From a virus: 25,200 bases of DNA. The position numbers were made by a program, and so were the translations under genes. A model generated the notes under the pieces. That model worked only from the letters and a program-made list of their open reading frames with translations, ran no database searches and was not told where the DNA came from. Location: positions 1-25,200 of the IMG/VR virus record IMGVR_UViG_3300007631_000007; one strand, written 5' to 3'. Below are positions 7,389-14,800 of this stretch, piece after piece; within the stretch, counting starts at the first letter, position 1, and each line of letters begins with the position of its first letter.

Positions 7389-9271
7389 TCTGTGTTCACC
7401 CCAACAGATAGTGGGTCAATCTTGTATCGTTCCGGTGCTTCTACAACTTCTCCGTTCCTATACGTCACGTAGAACACAACACCGTCAGAAGGCTTTGAGC
7501 CTCCGACAGACCAATCTATCGAATCGGTGAGGCCATCACCGTCTGTATCTACGAAGTCGTAGTCTTGGCCCTGCTGATACGTATTGCCGTTATCATCTTC
7601 TATTGTGTCATCTTCATCGGAAGACTGGACAGTATATTCAAGCTCATAGACATTTTTTGTGTCATCAAATACTATACTTTCTTCGCTAACTAAGGTAATT
7701 TCTTGTTCTTCTCCGTACTTGACGAAGAACGGTGATGTGTCTGAAATAACTGAAGTATTTGTCCACTCTATTTCATCGTTGTAGCCGTCACCATCAGTAT
7801 CATTGAACGTATATGCAGAAGCATCGTACTCGTTTCCATCCACGTCTGTCACAACGGAACTGGATGTAGGGCTTCCGTTAGTTGTGTACTTTGCGCTCGA
7901 ATCAGTAAACGTGAAACGCTCGCTCATATAGTAATCTACAAGGAACTCTACTCCCTGTTGTGGTGAATCTCCACCGACGCTCCAATCAATTCCGTTGAGG
8001 TTTCCAGACGGCGTAACAGAGGTCTCTACGTAGTCTACACCCTTCTGATAGGTGTTATCTTCTTCATCTGTTATTTCTCTCGATAGGCCTCCTTCTCCGT
8101 AAGAGTATCGTACACGGTATATATCTTCTTGTCCGTACTGCTTAAACTCATTTAACACTGTTGCAACTGTCGTATCTAAGTAAGTTATATTATCGACAGA
8201 AACATCAGCATTAAATACTCTCTGAATAATCTTATCTTGGAGGAAGTTTTCACCTAACTGCAAAGACAGAATATATTCCTCAATCTCGTTCTTTATACGA
8301 CCAGTATTGATACTGCTGGAGCCTGAAACACGGCTGTTTACTCGTAACTGATAGATTGCAGGTCTAACAAGGTTGTGCTGTATTCCAACAGGTCGGGCTT
8401 GGTCAATCGCATCTAACACCTCTTGGTCAGAGCCACCGTCAACAACGACGTTCGCAAACGGTGGGTTTTGCTCAACAAATTCTTGAACAAGAACGCTGTC
8501 GTTATTTACACCATCTACGTTGTTTGAAATGAAACCTGCTACACCTGCCACAGTCCCACCTCCAGATGTTCGTGTAACAGCAGTCTTTATATCTTCGCGG
8601 AAATCTGCGTCGGATTGAACGTCTAATCCTCCTGACGTTGCTGTCTCGTTCGCAGCACCAAGTACACCAACTGGCGGGCTTGGGAGGAATGTTATCTGTC
8701 CTGCTCCAACGTTATACTCTGTCCCAACTTCTTCAGCAACAATGTCAACAGTTACTTCACTTTCTCCGGGGTCAGGACTGACTGAAGCATCTGAGTCTTC
8801 GTCTATCTCTCCGTCTCCGTTAGCATCAACCCTGAACGAAAGAAATTCACCGTTTGCATCAGGCGTTGTTCCGATTGTAACACCCTCAAATATCTGAACA
8901 TTGTCTCCAGATACCTGAAACGTCACTTTTCCTTTGGCCTTCTGTCCTTCAAACCTACTCTCCCCGACGAGTTTTGCCAATTCATCGAGGTGCTGGCTGT
9001 CCATATACTCGTTGATTTCATCAGGGTCATATTCGATGCCAAGAGCTTCCATATCGTCTTCTGTAAGCTCTTTACCAGCATAATCTGGCCACGCAGCTAA
9101 TAGAGCAGCAAGTGTTTGTTCTTCTTGCTCCTGAATGTCTCTTGACCAACCGCGAGTCCACACATAGTTGAAACTGGTCTCTGCAAAGTTTGTAAGCTTT
9201 GCTGTTTTTCCTGTTATTCTGTCGCGTAGACTCTCGTAAATTTCGTCTACATCTCTTGGTTGGATAGTCAT
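7385..9271 (-). CDS. Baseplate assembly protein J-like, with C-terminal beta modules
   Basis: A 628-residue protein. Residues 1-380 follow the baseplate J / Mu gp47 pattern: a helical N-terminus, FEGVTIGTTPDANGEFLSFR, then GGLDVQSDADFREDIKTAV near 214-232 and AVTRTSGGGTVAGVAGFI near 231-248, which form the conserved core, followed by ANVVVDGGSDQEVLDAIDQA. An EF-hand-like loop DANGDGEIDEDS lies at 149-160. Residues 385-604 add three beta modules with (I/E)(D/E)W and TSPFFVKY/VVFYVTY ends, two with DTDGDG. P2 J is about 300 residues, so the C-terminal half is an addition. Gene order W-J-I and ATGA overlaps on both sides support the call. Confidence 0.88.
   Translation of the reverse strand: MTIQPRDVDEIYESLRDRITGKTAKLTNFAETSFNYVWTRGWSRDIQEQEEQTLAALLAAWPDYAGKELTEDDMEALGIEYDPDEINEYMDSQHLDELAKLVGESRFEGQKAKGKVTFQVSGDNVQIFEGVTIGTTPDANGEFLSFRVDANGDGEIDEDSDASVSPDPGESEVTVDIVAEEVGTEYNVGAGQITFLPSPPVGVLGAANETATSGGLDVQSDADFREDIKTAVTRTSGGGTVAGVAGFISNNVDGVNNDSVLVQEFVEQNPPFANVVVDGGSDQEVLDAIDQARPVGIQHNLVRPAIYQLRVNSRVSGSSSINTGRIKNEIEEYILSLQLGENFLQDKIIQRVFNADVSVDNITYLDTTVATVLNEFKQYGQEDIYRVRYSYGEGGLSREITDEEDNTYQKGVDYVETSVTPSGNLNGIDWSVGGDSPQQGVEFLVDYYMSERFTFTDSSAKYTTNGSPTSSSVVTDVDGNEYDASAYTFNDTDGDGYNDEIEWTNTSVISDTSPFFVKYGEEQEITLVSEESIVFDDTKNVYELEYTVQSSDEDDTIEDDNGNTYQQGQDYDFVDTDGDGLTDSIDWSVGGSKPSDGVVFYVTYRNGEVVEAPERYKIDPLSVGVNTE
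7460..8119 (-). repeat. Three beta modules at the C-terminus of the J-like protein
   Basis: Modules lie at about residues 385-448, 451-519 and 542-604. Each runs: alternating strand, DxxGNxY(Q)-G-DY, an Asp-rich turn (DTDGDG in modules 2 and 3), (I)DWSVGG or IEWTN, and a final strand such as GVVFYVTY. A fourth copy is found near the N-terminus of the I-like protein encoded by the next gene (7089-7274). Confidence 0.8.
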
Positions 9272-9618
9272 TCAAATTCACCTACTGGAAAGATAAATGA
9301 TTTCTGTGAACCATCAGTCACCACTTGTGATGTGAGGTCAAACCCATAGTCAGTCTCTTGTATTGAAATACCAACAACGCTGTCTATTCTTGGTTCTGCG
9401 TCAAACACATCTTCTGCTGCGTTTTTCAATTTTTGCCTCACAGTCGGTGTCAATGGTTTACCGATAAATTCTTGTAGCTGCACTGAAGTAGCGAACGCTA
9501 AGTCTTTTTCAAGCTCACCAATTCCATCAGCGTTTTTGAGGTCTCCAGAAGGACCGACGATGAAGTCAAAGTTCTTGTCTAACGATGGACCACTTCCGTA
9601 TTTTTTGTCTCTTGTCAT
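9268..9618 (-). CDS. Baseplate wedge protein gp25/W-like
   Basis: A 116-residue protein matching gp25/gpW in size and position, directly ahead of J. The conserved EPR signature of this family is visible (DAEPRIDSVVGISI near residues 74-87), preceded by LAFATSVQLQEFIGKPLTP and a helix TVRQKLKNAAEDVF. The family bridges the spike/hub and the wedge (J, I) in contractile baseplates. The gene has a good GAGGAG Shine-Dalgarno, overlaps J by ATGA, and is preceded by a 37-base gap containing the CCGAAACACTTAAGTA motif. Confidence 0.82.
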   Translation of the reverse strand: MTRDKKYGSGPSLDKNFDFIVGPSGDLKNADGIGELEKDLAFATSVQLQEFIGKPLTPTVRQKLKNAAEDVFDAEPRIDSVVGISIQETDYGFDLTSQVVTDGSQKSFIFPVGEFE

Positions 9619-9633
9619 AGTAGTGTCTCCTCG

Positions 9634-9649
9634 TACTTAAGTGTTTCGG
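9634..9649 (-). promoter_or_regulatory. Conserved CCGAAACACTTAAGTA motif before the W-like gene
   Basis: The minus strand has CCGAAACACTTAAGTA 6 bases after the stop of the spike gene, differing at one position from the copy at 5248-5263. It resembles a BRE/TATA promoter. However, its TATA centre lies only about 20 bases ahead of the ATG at 9618, so a normal start site would fall at or just inside the gene. It may be a promoter with unusual spacing or another kind of conserved intergenic signal. Confidence 0.4.
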
Positions 9650-9655
9650 CTGTGT

Positions 9656-10333
9656 TTACCACGATATTGTTGTGCCGTCAGTTACTTCACTGACTGAGTT
9701 ACCATAGATAGTTATATTACCGTTGCCATCACTCACGATACCATATCCTGACCCATCACCGAGCTTAAACTCTCCTGTCGAGAGGTTTAGCTCTAAGCCC
9801 ATTTCATCAACTTCGTCTTGTCCCTTGATTTTGATGATTGTGTCTTCTCCGTCTGTATCATCAATCTCGATTGTCGCAGCGAGTCCATCGTACTTGTCGT
9901 CGGCTGCTTTCTTCGCAAGACGAAGCCACTCTGCTGGCTCTTCGGCTTCATCAAGACCTGATTGAAACTCAAAGTAAAGGTCTCCCTTCTTGTAGCGTGT
10001 CATATTCTCCGTAGCGAACGGGGCACGCTGTTTTGTGTTGTAGAGCTTCCCAAAGACGAGAGGAGCTTCTGACGACGATTTACGAAATCCGATAAGTACC
10101 AAGTCGTCTACCTCTGGAACTTCCATCATACTACCAGAGCTTCCTAACACTGGCACGTTTCGCCGTGGCTTCTCTTCTCCACGAAGAGTTACGTCTACTT
10201 CCACGTTGCCCGGAATGTCTTCATCAGGGACGTGTTCTTTAATATCAATCACTCTGCCAATTTGTGGTTGGCTAACTTGGTCGCTAATCTTATTCTCGAC
10301 GTAACTCTGTTCTGTTTTGTCAAATCGTGCCAT
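9656..10333 (-). CDS. Baseplate spike protein gpV-like
   Basis: A 225-residue protein. Residues 20-110 read as an OB-fold typical of gpV/gp5 spikes: IGRVIDIKEHVPDEDIPGNV, VDVTLRGEEKPRRNVPVLG, a SSGSMMEVPEVDDLVLIGF turn and EAPLVFGKLYN. The C-terminal 60 residues alternate short strands and Gly/Asp turns (GLELNLSTGEFKLGDGSG, GNGNITIYGNS), consistent with a short beta-helical needle. No clear HxH iron-binding tip motif is seen. It lies between the gpD-like hub and the W-like protein, as in P2-type baseplates, and begins 2 bases after the hub stop (TAACTATG). Confidence 0.85.
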   Translation of the reverse strand: MARFDKTEQSYVENKISDQVSQPQIGRVIDIKEHVPDEDIPGNVEVDVTLRGEEKPRRNVPVLGSSGSMMEVPEVDDLVLIGFRKSSSEAPLVFGKLYNTKQRAPFATENMTRYKKGDLYFEFQSGLDEAEEPAEWLRLAKKAADDKYDGLAATIEIDDTDGEDTIIKIKGQDEVDEMGLELNLSTGEFKLGDGSGYGIVSDGNGNITIYGNSVSEVTDGTTISW

Positions 10334-10335
10334 AG

Positions 10336-11382
10336 TTATACGTTATCCTCCGGTACTGCTCCTTCAAGTTTTATTTCTGTTAAGAAACCATCTGAATCGT
10401 TCATTTTGTGTTTTATCTCTCCAACAAAATAGCGTCTATTGTAGAGAAAGTCTGGAAGCTCTATCACGTCTCGCTCGTCAATTGTTGCATCACCAATGAT
10501 GACAAGCTTACCACCTTGAACCTGTCGAAGCAACTCTCTGGCAAACTTCTCTGCGACTGCTTCGGCTGTCTCGAACGTCTTTATTTGTTCGTCTTCGTGA
10601 ACATATGTTGGGTCATTTGTGTAGTATTCATTTATTTCCCACACACTTGTTTCATCATCGAAGCTTAATGCTCTTTTTGGTGTGGTTGGCATATAGTTCA
10701 CGAGCCTGTATGCGCTCTGCTGTCCGAGGTTCGAGACGGCACCGTCTGGAATGACTTTCACACCCCTATATGGTGGCTCTACAGGTCCAAACTTAGATGT
10801 AGACTTAATGTACTCTACTTCTTTTACTTCAGCATCAGGCATCCCGAACCGCAAAAGATTGTAGTTGTCTATGAACCAGTCAGCATTTGCACGTTCAGCA
10901 AGCTTATCGAGAGCTTCCGAGGCCATCATATTGCTGAAGTCCACTGTGATAAGAGCATCACGGGCAGGGCTTTGTTGCCACGTTAAGTCTGTCAAACACA
11001 GTAAATTGGCTTCTCCACAGACTTGCTGTACAAGTTCTGAAATTGGAGTTGGTTCTTCAACAGCAATTGAGAGTTCTGTGTTTTTAGCCTTGTGCAAGTC
11101 GTTCATTAACTTCACTTCGAACTTTCCAGTATCTTCTTTGGCCTTCTTTTCCTTTTCGTTGGCATCATACACGTTTCCAGTGAACACACGCCTGCCGTCA
11201 ATATCCAGAGACGCGAAATCTCCGATAGTGGGTTCTTCAGAAAAGTCAGGGTCTATGACAGTAGCGTTGACCAAATCTGTCTCGTTGTAGCGGCTGGTTG
11301 TTGCCTCTAACTCAGTGACTTCCCAACCAGTATATGACATATTAAGGTCAACTTCTACATCGTCAGCAATAACTTCTGTCAT
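10336..11382 (-). CDS. Baseplate hub protein gpD/gp27-like
   Basis: A 348-residue protein with the size and outline of late control gpD / gp27-type hubs. An N-terminal beta domain (YTGWEVTELEATTSRYNETD, DFASLDIDGRRVFTGNVYDA) is followed by a domain with PISELVQQVCGEANL and FSNMMASEALDKLAERANAD and the strand WFIDNYNLLRFG; the final part VIIGDATIDERDVIELPDFL and KHKMNDSDGFLTEIKLEGAV is typical of hub C-termini. The hub caps the tail tube and holds the spike. The Shine-Dalgarno AAGGTGAG overlaps the stop of the upstream gene. The spike gene follows directly. Confidence 0.85.
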   Translation of the reverse strand: MTEVIADDVEVDLNMSYTGWEVTELEATTSRYNETDLVNATVIDPDFSEEPTIGDFASLDIDGRRVFTGNVYDANEKEKKAKEDTGKFEVKLMNDLHKAKNTELSIAVEEPTPISELVQQVCGEANLLCLTDLTWQQSPARDALITVDFSNMMASEALDKLAERANADWFIDNYNLLRFGMPDAEVKEVEYIKSTSKFGPVEPPYRGVKVIPDGAVSNLGQQSAYRLVNYMPTTPKRALSFDDETSVWEINEYYTNDPTYVHEDEQIKTFETAEAVAEKFARELLRQVQGGKLVIIGDATIDERDVIELPDFLYNRRYFVGEIKHKMNDSDGFLTEIKLEGAVPEDNV

Positions 11383-11391
11383 TGTCTCACC

Positions 11392-11802
11392 TTAGAACCC
11401 GAAGAAACTAAAGCCTGTCGCTTCAAAGTCTGTGTCAGTAACTTCGACAAGCTCGATGGTGTATCTGTAGATGAAATCACCATCTGTGTCCTTCCCACCA
11501 CCGTCTGTGATAGGCCGAGTGCTTGTCGAAGCGACGTGTGCTTCGCCGTTCCATCGGTTACTGACAACCTCTACCGTCTCTTCATCGGTGAGAGCATCCA
11601 CATCGTTCGCCTCGCTTTCTGTACATACACCTTCGACACTTATCTCGTCAGCTTCTTCGCCAATCTTCTGACGGACAGTTGTGTCACCGATGACTTTGTG
11701 AGACGCATATCGCGCGGATGTGTCCACACTTACACTTGGTTGTTCGTACTTGAACGCCACGTTTCCGACGCTCGCATCAGGTCGTTCGTCTTCGTATACC
11801 AT
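11392..11802 (-). CDS. gpU-like tail/baseplate protein (tube initiator region)
   Basis: A 136-residue protein. The segment VRQKIGEEADEISVEGVCTE, then NDVDALTDEETVEVVSNRWNG, a GGGKDTDGD loop and the closing strand RYTIELVEV follow the pattern of P2 gpU-like proteins (a strand with G, a helix, then strands reporting an offset 'G-x-W'). Such proteins sit at the tube-baseplate junction between the tape measure and the hub, which is this gene's position. A strong GGAGGT Shine-Dalgarno lies within the end of the tape measure gene. The assignment rests on pattern and gene order. Confidence 0.6.
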   Translation of the reverse strand: MVYEDERPDASVGNVAFKYEQPSVSVDTSARYASHKVIGDTTVRQKIGEEADEISVEGVCTESEANDVDALTDEETVEVVSNRWNGEAHVASTSTRPITDGGGKDTDGDFIYRYTIELVEVTDTDFEATGFSFFGF

Positions 11803-11804
11803 TA

Positions 11805-14800
11805 TTAATTACCTCCATCTCTGAACCGCTTCTCACGGTTCGCTTCGTTAATAGCATCTTGGACAAGCCCCTTGACACGAGCCTTCTCCTCGGGGTTCAT
11901 ATTGAAGTCCCCAAAGTTGTATTCGTTGTTTTCGTAGTTGTTTGTTTCGTGATTTGGCGCTGGTGCTTGGTCGTCTTGTGCCTCTTGGTTGTCTTCTTCG
12001 GTCATACTGGCTGCGTTTTCTCTTGCTTCTTCAGCAGAAGCATCAGCAGAAGCAAGCCTTCCAGAAGCACCACCACTACCACCCATCTCAAACTCATCAA
12101 CATTGTCAATTTCAAATCTATCAGGTAGAGCCTTATTTGCGTTGTCAATTATTGAGTTAAGTGCATCAATGACTGTGTTAGCCATCCCTTCAATCATTCT
12201 TTCTACGAAAGCCACAGAACCAGCAATAATTTCTTTCAGACCGTCGAAGGCATCCTTAATTAGTTCAACACCTTGACCTATCTTTGATAGTGTGCTTTGG
12301 ACTATCGACAAGCTCATAAAGGCGTCTATTAGCGCATCAATTGCATCAACAACAAATAATATAATTGAGACAAGAGCGTTGAGAGGAATAAACACAGCAG
12401 CGTAGATGATGTCAGCAATGACATTAAACGGACCTTGGAACAGTCCAATGACGAATCCAATAGCATCACCGAGCGCACTGAACGCTTTGCCAATAATATC
12501 GAATACTCCACCCATCGCGCTTCCTTCTTCATTAGCAAAGCCTAATCCTTGTGCGAGTCTATCAAAGGCATCCTTGACAGCGAACACAGGAGCGAGAATT
12601 GCTTCGAGAATATCTACAAATAGGTTCCACGTCGGGACACCTATTGCCAACAAGAAGTTGAAGATAGACTCTAATACTCCCTTCAGGAAGTCAATTGTTC
12701 CTCCGACAGCGTTCGATACACCACCAATGTTGGACAAGGCTCCAGCAAGGATTGCTGAAACAGCAATCAGTGCTACGAACGCCTTGATTATCAGACCGAT
12801 ACCGATGGCGTCAAGAGCAAAGCTTAGTGCAGCGACCGCTCCTGTGGCTACCCCGGCGGAGGCTGATACTCCCAAGAACGTGAGAGCTACAGCAGCCATC
12901 TGTGAGATAACGGGGATTCCCATTGCTGAAACAGACGCAAGGGATGTAGCAAGGGAACTGTTCATTAGCGCGCTGAACAGGGCAGCACTCCCTTGTGAAA
13001 AGAGTGTTGCGGTAAGCGTTGCAAGACCAGCGATAGCTTTAAACGGTGCCAGAGCCAATTTCTTCATTGAAGTAAGAAGACTCTTTGTACCGAGATTTGC
13101 TGGAATAAGTCCGCCTGCGTAATCACGTACAGCGTTAGTAGCGCCACTGAAGCTGCTTGATAGTCTATCAAATGTGCCGCTTGCGAGAGATGTAATTCTT
13201 CCCTTAACTCGGTTAGACACATCTCCAACAAGCTGCATTGCGTCGTCGTAGTTTTCAATATCAGCGATAGCAGAAGCAAAGTTGTCGGCGGATGAGCGCA
13301 CTGCGCCACCTGCACTACGTAGTGGACTTACAACAGTACCAAGTGCGCTCTTTATATCTTCTACACTCGGAATAAATCCTGTAAGTGTCCGTTTAAACCG
13401 GCTAAATACTGACTCGTTTTCTGATGCAGCATCAGCGAGAACCGGAAGGCTTCTGGAAGCCCCATCAGCATTTTCGGCTAACACAGGTAAGTTGTCTGCC
13501 GTTTCTTTGATGCTCTCAGAAGCAGCAGGCAACGCGCCAGCAACTTCATCAGAGCCAGATGCCAGTGCAGGTAGCTTATCACTCACTTCATTGACGCTTG
13601 GGATAAGGTCTGTAAGTCCCCCGAGGAATCCTCTCGCTCTTGAAGCTGCATCTCCGAAACGTGAGCGTAATCTACTGAGAGCTTCTCTCGCCCCGGAAGC
13701 TGATGGAGCAAGAGAGAAGAGTCTGTTTTTGAGACGTGTGAAGAATCCAAGGTCTGAATCTGTCGTATCGTCTATGGCAGATGATAGTACCGGAAGATTG
13801 CTTGCTGCATCTTCAGCAGCCTCGGATGCAGGCGGTAATGCTCCAGCAATCTCATCTGAACCTGATGCGAGAGCAGGCATCATATTCTCAAAGGCAGTTG
13901 CACCCGGAAGAGCGCCGCTAATCCGAGTACCGAAGCCTTGAACAGCATCAGTAGCTTGGTTGAAGGATGTTGGGATTTTGTCTAACGCACCATCAACGAG
14001 CGATGCAAGCTCCGGGCTGATGATTTGTAGACCAGACTTAATGTTCCCAATAGCTCTGTCGAAGCTTCCGAGTCCGGGGACTGCGCTCACAAACGCTTCA
14101 CCGACACCCGTTACTACGCTTACGACACCGATACCACGCGCAGCGAGAGACTGTAGGCCGGTGGACACAGCGGAGAGACCTCTTGAAGCGAACTGCCGTG
14201 CCTTACCTGTGACAGAACCGAACGCCTCTGACACCGTACTCAGCCGGTCTGAGAAGGCCGAGGTGATGCGGTTCTTTGTGTTAACTGCGGTTTCGCCAAT
14301 CTCGTTTAGCCGCTCACGCGCTTGTTGTGTGCGTGTTGTGACATTAACTTCCTTTTCTGTTCGTGAGCTAAAGTCACCTTCCAAGAGTTCTTCTTGAGCC
14401 TCTTTGACCTCTTTGAAAGCCTCTGCTGAACCTCCTTGGTCGGGGTGGACTTCTGTTACAATGTCACGGTATGCTTGGTTGATTTGGTCCTTTGTAGCAT
14501 CAGCATCGTCAATGTTGAGCTTTTCCAGCGCACCCATCCTAACTTCTGGTGCTGGAATAGTAGTCTGTTGAACTGTTTCTACTCTGTTAAGGTCAGCAAA
14601 CTTCTGCGAAACTGCTTCTGTTACTCCACCGATACCTTCAGAGACAGCACCGCCAATATTTGTATTAGCTACTTTCTGCCTCAAGTCTCCGACGAAAGAA
14701 GTTATAAGGCTGAGAATACTGTCTGTTCGGTCGGCTACTCGTTGTCTTACAGAATCAAATGCAGACCCAATAGGACCTGTAATTACACTTGCTTTGTTTC

